DNA of 18,170 nucleotides from Planctomycetaceae bacterium (GCA_020426085.1 JAGQQP010000020.1:1-18170); one strand, 5' to 3'. Shown: positions 8,454 through 15,800, numbered from the stretch's first letter. The notes: generated by a model from the sequence alone, not told the origin. Program-made: numbers and translations.

Positions 8454-10694
8454 ATGTTGTCTGCTTCAGAGTCAAACCAGGACGCTTCAGAAAGTCAAAT
8501 CGAGATAGATGCACTTACCGAAGTGATGGAGCGGTTTGTCAGTGAGTGGGAATCCCGCGAGTCTCCCCCCCATTTGAAGGACTACATACCAACTGCAGAT
8601 TCCAACAACCGCTTCCTGCTGATTGAGTTAATAAAAATTGATCTGGAATATCGCTGGCAACAATTTAATTTCCCCCGCCGTATCCTCGAGTATCTCGATG
8701 AATTCCCCATACTGGAAAAGCCGGAGGTTCCGGTTGATCTACTGTATGAAGAATTTCACCTGAAGCGTAAAAATGGTTTCAAAGTTGACCCGGAAGAATA
8801 CATCGGCCTGATCCCCACATCGAATGCTCAAATCAGACAACTCTTCGACCTGGACCATGCTTACAGCACGACAAGAATACTCGACCACTCCCGGCAGCAG
8901 GCATGCTCACAGTTTAAGCCGGGGGATACGGTAGAAGACTTCGAACTGTTAACACTGCTGGGGAAAGGTGCTTTTGCCAAAGTATTTCAGGCACGACAAA
9001 ATTCCATGCAACGCATAGTGGCATTGAAAATATCGGAAGACTCCAGCGATGAACCACAAACGCTTGCTCAACTGGATCATGACAACATCGTGCGCGTATT
9101 TGATCAGCGATTGCTGACAGATCAGAAAATCAGATTACTCTACATGCAATACCTGCCTGGAGGTACGTTACAGCCGGTTGTCGAAATTGTTCGCAAAACT
9201 GCCCCTGATGAACGCTCTGGAAGAATTCTGATAAACGCGCTCGATCAGTCTCTGGATCTAAGAGGCGAATCAAGGGCTGCGGAATCGATTACTTTTCAGA
9301 AGTTTCAATCTTTAAACTGGTCAGAAACAATCTGCTGGCTGGGAATCCGACTCGCTCAGGCTTTGGACTATGCCCATCAAAAAGGAGTGTTGCACAGGGA
9401 TATTAAACCCGCCAATGTTCTGCTGACTGCAGAAGGTATCCCAAAACTGGCAGACTTCAATATCAGCTTCAGTTCCCAGGTCACGGGCACAACCCCGGCC
9501 GCTTACTTTGGAGGCAGCCTGGCGTATATGTCGCCTGAGCAACTGGAAGCCTACGACCCCACCGATCCCAGGCAAGCGGAAAGCCTCGACGAACGAAGTG
9601 ACCTGTACTCACTGGGGCTCATGCTGGCGGAACTCTTAACGGGAATTCGTCCCTTTCATAATCCAGAACTCCAGTCGGGCTGGTCCGATCTGCTGAAACA
9701 GATGATCCAACAGCGTAAAACGGGAATCTCCCTGGCTGCCAGTCTGCAACATTTACCTTCCGACTGTCCGGAACATCTGGTCTCCGTCCTGCAGAAATGC
9801 CTGGAACCCGATCCTGCCCGCCGCTGGAGCTCAGGCGCTGAACTTGCCAGTCAACTCGAACTCTGCCTGAATCCCCGGGCACAGCAGATCCTGTTTCCAT
9901 CATCGAAAAACTGGTTTTCCAAACTCAAAGGCTGGGAAGTAACAATTGTCATCCTGATTGTGGCCATTCCCAATATTCTGGCCGGAATGTTTAATTTCTT
10001 TCACAATCAGAAACATATTATTGAACACTTAAAAAATTCACAGGACGCCTTCTGGAAGATTCAATCTGCGATCAACCTGATCGCTTATCCAACAGGACTC
10101 GGTCTGGTCGGCTGGTTAACATGGCTGCTTTTGCGGTTTGCAGCTAATAGTGAAACAGGGGCAAAGCCAGACCTGCAAAAAAGTGTGGTCATGCAAAAAC
10201 GCTGTCTCCGCCTGGGGCACTATGCCGCGCTGATCTGTACGGCGGAGTGGATCATTGCCGGAATCGCATATCCGGTCAGCATGCATTATGCGATTGGTTC
10301 ACTGCCAGCTACCGCTTATATTCATTTCCTGAGTTCTCTGCTCCTGTGTGGCCTGATCGCTGCCAGTTATCCTTTCTTTGGTGTCACTTATTTCAGTCTG
10401 CATACTATCTACCCGCGATTGATCCAGAATTCGGATTTCACACAACTGGCTCCCGACTCCTATCAGCAACTCAAACGCTTGAGCTGGGTCTATCTGATCA
10501 TGGCCTTCCTGGTACCAACGCTGAGTATCGCTTCGCTGGCGATGATCAATCTGAATGACAAAATTGCCATCGGCATTCTCACGGTTGCCGGGACACTGGG
10601 AGCAGTCAGCATCTTCCGTATTTTTCAGACCCTGCAGGCTGATCTGGATGCACTTGAAGAACTCTCGCGGCGAGTCCACACTTCTCCCCGATAA
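8454..10694 (+). CDS. transmembrane serine/threonine protein kinase (PknB/Hanks type) with polytopic C-terminus
   Basis: 746 residues from ATG 8454, chosen because GGGAG (8445-8449) lies just upstream. Residues 1-160 are a soluble helical N-domain common before planctomycete kinases. The kinase domain starts at ~163: glycine loop GKGAFAKVF (170-178), Lys192 in VALK, probable helix-C Glu200, HRDIKPAN (314-321), DFN (334-336) in place of DFG, and SPE (360-362). All catalytic residues are present, so it should be active. About 45 extra residues lie between the hinge (LPGGTL) and the catalytic loop, and the Lys-to-Glu spacing is short. From ~494 onward there are about six hydrophobic helices, so this is a multi-pass membrane protein, unlike the single-pass PknB layout. 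The gene is divergent from the ECF sigma gene and probably its signalling partner. Confidence 0.93.
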   Translation: MLSASESNQDASESQIEIDALTEVMERFVSEWESRESPPHLKDYIPTADSNNRFLLIELIKIDLEYRWQQFNFPRRILEYLDEFPILEKPEVPVDLLYEEFHLKRKNGFKVDPEEYIGLIPTSNAQIRQLFDLDHAYSTTRILDHSRQQACSQFKPGDTVEDFELLTLLGKGAFAKVFQARQNSMQRIVALKISEDSSDEPQTLAQLDHDNIVRVFDQRLLTDQKIRLLYMQYLPGGTLQPVVEIVRKTAPDERSGRILINALDQSLDLRGESRAAESITFQKFQSLNWSETICWLGIRLAQALDYAHQKGVLHRDIKPANVLLTAEGIPKLADFNISFSSQVTGTTPAAYFGGSLAYMSPEQLEAYDPTDPRQAESLDERSDLYSLGLMLAELLTGIRPFHNPELQSGWSDLLKQMIQQRKTGISLAASLQHLPSDCPEHLVSVLQKCLEPDPARRWSSGAELASQLELCLNPRAQQILFPSSKNWFSKLKGWEVTIVILIVAIPNILAGMFNFFHNQKHIIEHLKNSQDAFWKIQSAINLIAYPTGLGLVGWLTWLLLRFAANSETGAKPDLQKSVVMQKRCLRLGHYAALICTAEWIIAGIAYPVSMHYAIGSLPATAYIHFLSSLLLCGLIAASYPFFGVTYFSLHTIYPRLIQNSDFTQLAPDSYQQLKRLSWVYLIMAFLVPTLSIASLAMINLNDKIAIGILTVAGTLGAVSIFRIFQTLQADLDALEELSRRVHTSPR

Positions 10695-10874
10695 TTTCCC
10701 CTCGACACACAATCTTCGTAACTCCTTTCATTTCAGCCATTAACAATGACCGGCGACGTGCATTTTCTTCGTTTCCAATATTTTATTCAAAATTTCTGTA
10801 ACAGATTTTAATCGTTCCCGCTTGGTGAAGTGTGAGACACACAACACTAAACCAAAATAATAAGGGACGAATTG
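10695..10874. other. intergenic region before the Asn/His-rich secreted protein gene
   Basis: 180 bp, AT-rich in its middle (10770-10815). It carries the dyad GTGTG-AGA-CACAC at 10830-10842, 30 nt before the ribosome-binding site, so it could be an operator or a leader hairpin. No clear terminator follows the kinase gene, and no convincing -35/-10 pair is visible. Confidence 0.4.
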
Positions 10875-11870
10875 ATGAAAACTTCAGCCACTCTGTTCAC
10901 ATGTTTTACAGTATCTATGATTTTGGCTTCCGGAAATGCGTCAGCTGGAAACAATCGCTTTTCAGGTAAATCAAGTAAGAACTCATCCAGCCACTCTTTC
11001 AAACAACACGGAAACCGAAACAGTCATTCCCGAGGAAACCAGTTCAGCAATCGTTCCAATTACTCACAGTTCAAAAATAAATCATCGAATCAGCATCACT
11101 TTCAATACAAGAAACCTGCTTCAAATCAAAATCACTTCAAAACGTCCTTCAACTCAAAGACAAACAATGATCAGTTCAAATCTGCCCCCAAACAGAATCG
11201 TTCATTCAACGTCAATCAAGTAGATCATAAAAAACAGAATTTCACACAGCACAAAGTAATCCAGCATCCTTACAATACCAAACAGAACCCGGTCAAATAC
11301 AACAAGTTTCAAGGCCGTCATCAAAACGGACACAACAACGTACACCATGGACATCACCACTGGAATCGCCCCTGGATTCATATCAATACTCGTCCCTGGT
11401 GCCCCCCTGTCTGTCGCCCCTGGTATCCCGTTGCGTGTGCCGACCCGATTTTGACTCCCTGTGTAATCACAGCATGTGCCCCCATCTACTATAATGAAGC
11501 TGGTGAAACAGTAGCTGTCACTACCACAGAAACTGTCACTGAAGAAGTCGCTGAAGCCGAAACCACCACAGAACCGGTTGAACAGGAACGACTGGAACTG
11601 GTATCCGGGAAACTGTTTCAGCTCTCAGCTGAAGGACTGGGAGATGACCAGGGTATGGTTGTTCTGGAAATCAATGAAATGGGACTGCCAGCGAAAATTG
11701 AAAAATGGGAAGACAACATACTGGCTTTCCAGACTCCTCAGATCGGACTGGCCAAAACAACAGAAGCCAAAATGCATGTAATGAACAGTAAAGGCCAGTT
11801 ACTGGCAACGCTGGACATCAACCTGTTACCTGCTACAGAAGATGTAACGAATCCGGTCGCTTCCAACTGA
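10875..11870 (+). CDS. secreted Asn/Gln/His-rich protein with Cys-Pro-Trp segment and C-terminal IPT/TIG-like domain
   Basis: 331 residues from ATG 10875, fixed by AGGGA at 10863-10867 (7-nt spacing); a TTG sits one codon earlier. Residues 1-24 are a signal peptide ending in GNASA. Residues ~25-150 are a low-complexity stretch rich in Asn, Ser, Lys, Gln, His and Phe, very probably disordered. Next comes a histidine cluster (HHGHHHWNRPW), then a short segment with five cysteines spaced among Pro and Trp (RPWCPPVCRPWYPVAC...), then a Thr/Glu-rich linker. Residues ~235-320 look like an Ig-like IPT/TIG domain with the G-x-V-x-L...A-K-I-E-K-W pattern. The layout suggests an envelope or matrix protein with metal-binding or cross-linking capacity (inference). 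Similar compositions occur among planctomycete secreted proteins, but I cannot name a family. Confidence 0.85.
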   Translation: MKTSATLFTCFTVSMILASGNASAGNNRFSGKSSKNSSSHSFKQHGNRNSHSRGNQFSNRSNYSQFKNKSSNQHHFQYKKPASNQNHFKTSFNSKTNNDQFKSAPKQNRSFNVNQVDHKKQNFTQHKVIQHPYNTKQNPVKYNKFQGRHQNGHNNVHHGHHHWNRPWIHINTRPWCPPVCRPWYPVACADPILTPCVITACAPIYYNEAGETVAVTTTETVTEEVAEAETTTEPVEQERLELVSGKLFQLSAEGLGDDQGMVVLEINEMGLPAKIEKWEDNILAFQTPQIGLAKTTEAKMHVMNSKGQLLATLDINLLPATEDVTNPVASN

Positions 11871-11894
11871 GCAGTTTTCACTCTGAGATTATAT

Positions 11895-11930
11895 AAAAAG
11901 CGTCTTTGAACAGTTCAAAGACGCTTTTTT
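11895..11930. terminator. strong bidirectional rho-independent terminator
   Basis: A perfect 16-bp inverted repeat: the left arm 11895-11910 starts with five A's, the loop is CAG (11911-11913), and the right arm 11914-11929 ends in a T run to 11930. The A run on one side and T run on the other make it work on both strands. It serves the Asn/His-rich gene (stop at 11870) and the convergent enolase-like gene (stop at 11952). Confidence 0.92.
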
Positions 11931-11951
11931 CACATTGAAACCATTGTATTT

Positions 11952-13322
11952 TTATTTAGATTTCAAACTCGAAAAGATCCCGCCACCATGATATAGGGCC
12001 TTGTCGGCCAGTATCTCTTCCAGTCGCAGCAGCTGATTATATTTTGCCAGCCGTTCACTGCGTCCGACCGAGCCAACCTTAAGCTGCCCGGCCCCGGTGG
12101 CAACAACCAGATCGGCAATGGTTGTATCTTCCGTTTCTCCACTCCTGGCAGAAACCACAGGCCAGTAACCATGATCGATGGCCAGCTTTAAAGTTTCCAG
12201 GGTTTCAGTCAGTGTTCCAATCTGATTCAGCTTAATAAGAACACTGTTAGCAGTCTGGCTGTCGATTCCCTGTTGCAGGCGTTTGGGATTGGTCACAAAC
12301 AGATCATCACCAATTAACTGAACGCGGTGCCCCAGGCGTTCTGTCAGTTTCTTCCAGCCAGACCAGTCGTCTTCGGCTAATCCGTCTTCGATACTGATAA
12401 TGGGATAGGTGTCGACCCAGCGTTCCAGCATATCGATTACATCATCGGATGAGAGAGCTTCGTCTCCCGTTGCATTCAGATGGTAAGTGCCGGTCTCTGC
12501 GTCGTAGAAGTGTGTACTGGCCACATCCAGTCCAATCGCCACATCTTCACCGGGGGTCAGTCCTGAAGTTTCGATAGCAGCAACGACATATTTGACTGCT
12601 TCACTGTTGCAGCTTAATTTCGGACCATAACCGCCTTCGTCGCCGATGAGGGTTCCTTCATGACCGGTCTTATTGAGAATCTGCCCCAGACGACGGTAAA
12701 TCGTCACGATCCATTCAAAAGCCTGACGATACGAAGTGGCACCGACAGGCAGAATCAGAAAGTCCTGAAAATCCAGATTACGACCGGCGTGTAATCCCCC
12801 GGAGATCATATTGACCATCGGCAGAGGCAGAGACATCGATCGGGACAGTAGACTCGTCCGTTGGCTCAGTTCAGTTTCTTCAGCAAACCCGGAACTGATA
12901 TAATCAGACCAGATATCAGCAAAACGTTCGACCGGTGTCTGCCCCTGTGATTCCGCAGCAGCGTAAGCGGTTGCTAGTGAAGCTCCCAGAATTGCATTCG
13001 CTCCCAGACGTGACTTATTCTCGGTTCCATCCAGTTCGCAGAGAATTGCGTCGATACCACTCTGGTTCGAAGCATCCTGTCCGATCAATGCAGCAGCGAT
13101 TTCCCGTCTGACATTTTCAACTGCCTGCGTGACCCCTAAACCATCGAATCGGTTTTCATCCTGATCACGTAACTCAACGGCTTCAAATTTTCCGGTACTG
13201 GCTCCACTGGGAACAATCGCACGACCGCAACGGGAACCGGCACAACAGACCTCAACCTCCACTGTCGGATTACCGCGGCTGTCATAAATTTCGCGTGCGT
13301 GGACATACTCTATTTGTGTCAT
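11952..13322 (-). CDS. enolase-family protein (divergent phosphopyruvate hydratase)
   Basis: 456 residues against the usual ~430. It aligns with bacterial enolase throughout: EIYDSRGNPTVEVEV, PSGASTG, ELDGTENKSRLGANAILGASLA, GDEGG (Glu229), GLDVAS, IEDGL and GDDLFVTN (the three Mg ligands), KLNQIGT (Lys364, catalytic) and GQLKVG (Lys415). Departures from the canonical active site are clear. Asp187 replaces the Glu of the Q-E-F motif (yeast Glu168), S-G-G replaces N-G-G, and Ala392 (codon GCC) replaces the histidine of S-H-R-S-G-E-T (yeast His373). About 20 extra residues lie before LPLPMVNM. It may be a slow enolase, the cell's only enolase in altered form, or a paralogue with another substrate. 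GGGAG precedes the ATG by 11 nt. It lies 112 bp downstream of a phosphotransferase gene on the same strand. Confidence 0.88.
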   Translation of the reverse strand: MTQIEYVHAREIYDSRGNPTVEVEVCCAGSRCGRAIVPSGASTGKFEAVELRDQDENRFDGLGVTQAVENVRREIAAALIGQDASNQSGIDAILCELDGTENKSRLGANAILGASLATAYAAAESQGQTPVERFADIWSDYISSGFAEETELSQRTSLLSRSMSLPLPMVNMISGGLHAGRNLDFQDFLILPVGATSYRQAFEWIVTIYRRLGQILNKTGHEGTLIGDEGGYGPKLSCNSEAVKYVVAAIETSGLTPGEDVAIGLDVASTHFYDAETGTYHLNATGDEALSSDDVIDMLERWVDTYPIISIEDGLAEDDWSGWKKLTERLGHRVQLIGDDLFVTNPKRLQQGIDSQTANSVLIKLNQIGTLTETLETLKLAIDHGYWPVVSARSGETEDTTIADLVVATGAGQLKVGSVGRSERLAKYNQLLRLEEILADKALYHGGGIFSSLKSK

Positions 13323-13373
13323 TTCAGATCACACTCCCAACCGTGATTTTCAGACTCATTTTTCATTAACAGT

Positions 13374-13402
13374 GATATCCTGATTCAATCTCTCAGGATA
13401 TC
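13374..13402. promoter_or_regulatory. perfect 10-bp inverted repeat between phosphotransferase and enolase-like genes
   Basis: GATATCCTGA (13374-13383), 9-nt spacer, TCAGGATATC (13393-13402). As RNA on the minus strand it makes a stable stem-loop 52 nt before the enolase start, with no T run behind it. So it is not a simple terminator; it could be an intercistronic processing or stability element, an attenuator, or an operator. Confidence 0.6.
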
Positions 13403-13434
13403 AGAACCGAACAAAATCTTCACCCATAGCCCCT

Positions 13435-14481
13435 TCAGGAATTCTGCATCTCACTTAATCTTAATGTTGCCTGATGTATCGTAGAAGGTGGATCAAGAAT
13501 CAGTGAGAGTGCAAACGAACGGACCTGATCCTGCAGATCTGCTTCGCTGAGATAATCAACCGTACTCTTGCCATCAACGCGGGCCAGCATACAGGCAGCC
13601 AGATGACGGATCGTACGACGTTCCAGTTCCTGCTGTGACATCTTAACGGCTTCTTTATCTACGGCGTCAGACAGAGAAGATATTTCAGTCAGATACTGAT
13701 CCCAGAAGCATTCCACCAGTTGCATACAATGAGTGCCCCGCTCACGAAAGAAAACGGCTTTCAACATCAGATGACTCAAAAAGAACCCCAGATCAAATGC
13801 CGGATCGCCGTAGTGGGCTGTCTCAAAATCGACGAGATGAATCTGATCTCCCGCAATCAGAATATTTTTAGGACTGAAATCAGCCAGAACCAGACAGATA
13901 CGATTTTCCTCCATTTCACCGATCAGATCATTTACCCAGTCTTTAATTTCCGGATGGGCTCTCACAATAAATCGATAAAAGGGGTCAATGCGTAGCTGGT
14001 CAAAGATTTTCCAGTCACCCCAGCGTTCCTCAAACAACGGATTGAGAAAGCTCAGCCTGTGAATGGCCCCCAGATACTTCCCCAATCTTGCAGCAATGGA
14101 CAGATCAAATATTCCATCCAGTAATTCTGCTTTCCAGACTTTGTGATCCTTATCGATTGCTTCCATCGCAAACAGATAATTATCGCGATCCTCAAACAGA
14201 ACGCGGGGAACGACTCCCGCCGGCAGCAGATTCTGCAATTCCTGCATCACTTCCAATTCGCGCCAGATCCGTTCCAGCTGACTGAACCACTCAGCCTGAG
14301 TTCGCAGCTGCTTCCTTGATTGCTTGATGACATAATCATCACCAGCCTCGCGACCTATACGAATGACTATATTCGAAACTCCCCAGGCGAGCGCTTCAGC
14401 AGATGCGTCTTCCTCGACGGGTAATTGCTGTGTTTCCTTCAGGTAAACAATGGCATTTTCAGCCGTGATCTCCCGGATCAT
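13435..14481 (-). CDS. phosphotransferase of the APH / 5-methylthioribose-kinase-like fold
   Basis: 348 residues with the eukaryotic-kinase-like fold of aminoglycoside phosphotransferases and MTR kinase. GVSNIVIRI (34-42) is the nucleotide loop, and Lys53 in YVIKQ is the ATP-binding lysine. RTQAEWFSQLERIWRELEVMQ follows and resembles the helix-C region of MTR-kinase-like enzymes. The catalytic loop reads LADFSPKN (199-206), where the family has H-G-D-x-x-x-x-N: base Asp201 and Asn206 are present, but His-Gly are replaced by Leu-Ala. The metal-binding D-F-E is at 218-220, then HYGDPAFDLGFF. The enzyme is therefore probably active on a small hydroxylated substrate. GGGAA lies 6 nt before the ATG. 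It is the first gene of a probable two-gene unit with the divergent enolase; no methionine-salvage gene is nearby, so an MtnK assignment is not supported. Confidence 0.85.
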   Translation of the reverse strand: MIREITAENAIVYLKETQQLPVEEDASAEALAWGVSNIVIRIGREAGDDYVIKQSRKQLRTQAEWFSQLERIWRELEVMQELQNLLPAGVVPRVLFEDRDNYLFAMEAIDKDHKVWKAELLDGIFDLSIAARLGKYLGAIHRLSFLNPLFEERWGDWKIFDQLRIDPFYRFIVRAHPEIKDWVNDLIGEMEENRICLVLADFSPKNILIAGDQIHLVDFETAHYGDPAFDLGFFLSHLMLKAVFFRERGTHCMQLVECFWDQYLTEISSLSDAVDKEAVKMSQQELERRTIRHLAACMLARVDGKSTVDYLSEADLQDQVRSFALSLILDPPSTIHQATLRLSEMQNS

Positions 14482-14880
14482 GATGATTTCCCATAAGTTA
14501 TTGGCGCATTAGCTTTTTTGAAGCAGGAGTCAAGATCCACCAGGTGTGTCGAACAGACATCAGGGAACTCCCTGTTTCCAGCCTCTCATTGAAAATTATG
14601 ACGCTGCCTGTCAGGTTCTGCCACTGTATTAACCGTTGTCATCAGTATAATCTGATGGGACACAGCCTTTACCTGACCGGCCCTATATTAATAGCCGGTA
14701 ATCTGAGTTGTGAAAATGTTGTATTATGAACAACTTTTTATTGCCAGACCCGTTTTGTATGCTGTAAGATGATAATATTGGGATAGTTGTAGTAAATAGC
14801 TATTTCAGCTTGATGAGTGATTACCAATCTCACACCACGTCAAAGTGGTATCCTTCCAGTGAACCACAGGATTATTTTCT
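14482..14880. other. divergent intergenic region with several dyads
   Basis: 399 bp between the phosphotransferase (-) and the Gly-rich protein (+). I see no credible gene; a 61-codon frame from GTG 14544 has neither ribosome-binding site nor protein-like composition. It contains a possible minus-strand promoter (separate entry), the dyads CAGGGA-AC-TCCCTG (14561-14574), CATCAG-TATAAT-CTGATG (14640-14657, with a perfect -10 hexamer as its centre) and ACCGGC-N12-GCCGGT (14676-14699). A weak plus-strand promoter is possible at 14741-14770 (TTGCCA, 18 bp, TAAGAT). A small hairpin ACCAC-N6-GTGGT at 14834-14849 lies in the presumed leader of the next gene. Confidence 0.5.
14506..14533 (-). promoter_or_regulatory. 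possible sigma-70 promoter of the phosphotransferase-enolase unit
   Basis: Read on the minus strand, TTGACT (14533-14528) and TAATGC (14511-14506) are 16 bp apart, about 25 nt before the phosphotransferase ATG, which would give a very short leader. The -35 is good; the -10 is weak. Confidence 0.35.
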
Positions 14881-15759
14881 ATGTTGTCCACAAAATCAGC
14901 TTCTCGTTTCATAATGTTTTTTTCTGCAGCCTGTCTGGCACTGGGTCTGAGTACGACACTGGAAGCAGGAAATAAACCAATTCCTCCTCAGAAATATGAT
15001 CCTTCAGCAGAAAAAGCTGACGATATTTATGAAGCAATGGAAGCTGGTCTGGTCAACGTCAAAATTATCGCCAAAAACTCAAAAGGCGGCAAAGTTCTGA
15101 TCACCAACAATAATGAGAAACCACTCAATGTGAAACTACCGGAAACCTTCCTCGCAGTTCAGGTCCTGAAACAGGGTGCTCTGGGTGGTGGACTTGGCGG
15201 TGGCGGACTCGGCGGTGGTCTAGGTGGCGGCGGACAAGGTGGTCAGGCTCAGACAACAGGTGGTGGTGCAGGCGGTGGTCTGGGTGGCGGACTTGGTGGT
15301 ATGGGAGCCGGTGGCGCTGGTGGTGCCGGTGGTGGATTCTTCTCTATCCCTCCAGAAAAAACAGTTGCGATCAATTACACATCTGTTTGCCTCGAACATG
15401 GTAAAGCTGAACCAGCACCTCGTATGGAATACCGCATGGTCAAAACAGAAGAGATGGTCAAAGATCCTGCATTACAGGAACTGCTCCGATTCGTTGCAAC
15501 AGGCCGAGTGAATCAACAGGCAGGACAGGCTGCAGCCTGGCATCTGGCAGACAAAATGAGCTGGCAGGAACTGGCTTCAAAATCAGTTCAGCACTTGGGT
15601 GGTGCACCACCAACTCCTTACTTCAAGCCGGCAGAACTGCAGTTTGCTTCTCAGCTGGTAGGTATGGCTGCCGAACGTGCTCGTAACAGAGATGAAAGCA
15701 CAGAGACCGCTTCAACAACCAAAGCACGAACCGAGACCGGTCGCAGTTTTGAAAAATAA
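14881..15759 (+). CDS. secreted protein of unknown function with a glycine-rich insert
   Basis: 292 residues. A signal peptide (1-29) has a hydrophobic core FIMFFSAACLALGL and ends near TLEAG. Residues ~45-98 are predicted beta-rich (VNVKIIAKNSKGGKVLITN, then KPLNVKLPETFLAVQVLKQ). A 54-residue glycine-rich segment (99-152) follows, and the beta pattern resumes with FFSIPPEKTVAINYTSVCLEHGK, so the glycine run looks like a loop inserted in one Ig-like domain. A helical part follows (DPALQELLRFVATGRVNQQ, then QAAAWHLADKMSWQELA, ~200-240), and the tail is polar. I believe this layout recurs in planctomycetes, but I know no function. AGG at 14868-14870 is a modest ribosome-binding site. It is single-gene, closed by a terminator 41 bp downstream. 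Confidence 0.87.
   Translation: MLSTKSASRFIMFFSAACLALGLSTTLEAGNKPIPPQKYDPSAEKADDIYEAMEAGLVNVKIIAKNSKGGKVLITNNNEKPLNVKLPETFLAVQVLKQGALGGGLGGGGLGGGLGGGGQGGQAQTTGGGAGGGLGGGLGGMGAGGAGGAGGGFFSIPPEKTVAINYTSVCLEHGKAEPAPRMEYRMVKTEEMVKDPALQELLRFVATGRVNQQAGQAAAWHLADKMSWQELASKSVQHLGGAPPTPYFKPAELQFASQLVGMAAERARNRDESTETASTTKARTETGRSFEK
15175..15336 (+). repeat. degenerate glycine-codon repeat (GGT/GGC-rich) inside the coding sequence
   Basis: A 162-bp tract of mostly GGN codons encoding GGGLGG-like units. Codon third positions vary (GGT, GGC, GGA), so the repeat is older than a fresh slippage event, or is kept at protein level. It is strongly G-rich on the plus strand, unlike its surroundings. Confidence 0.8.
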
Positions 15760-15800
15760 TTCATGATTAAACTGATCCAGTCTGAAATGACTGCTCAATC

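Noticed and set aside
10299..10712. 137-codon minus-strand frame at the 3' end of the kinase gene
   Set aside because: It overlaps the transmembrane-coding part of the kinase; the translation is polar and patternless.
10936..11223. 95-codon plus-strand frame within the Asn/His-rich protein gene
   Set aside because: Out-of-frame product of a low-complexity, stop-poor stretch; no ribosome-binding site.
13435..14481. annotation of the kinase as methionine-salvage MtnK
   Set aside because: The fold is similar, but the H-G-D loop is changed and no mtnA or other salvage gene is in the window; a family-level name is as far as the sequence goes.
14544..14729. possible 61-residue gene in the intergenic region
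   Set aside because: GTG start with no Shine-Dalgarno site, Cys/His/Leu-mixed composition with no pattern; its end next to a weak hairpin (14718-14734) seems accidental.
15224..15511. 95-codon plus-strand frame across the glycine tract
   Set aside because: Frame-shifted reading of GGN codons gives a Val/Ala-rich artefact; the main frame has a signal peptide and a terminator.
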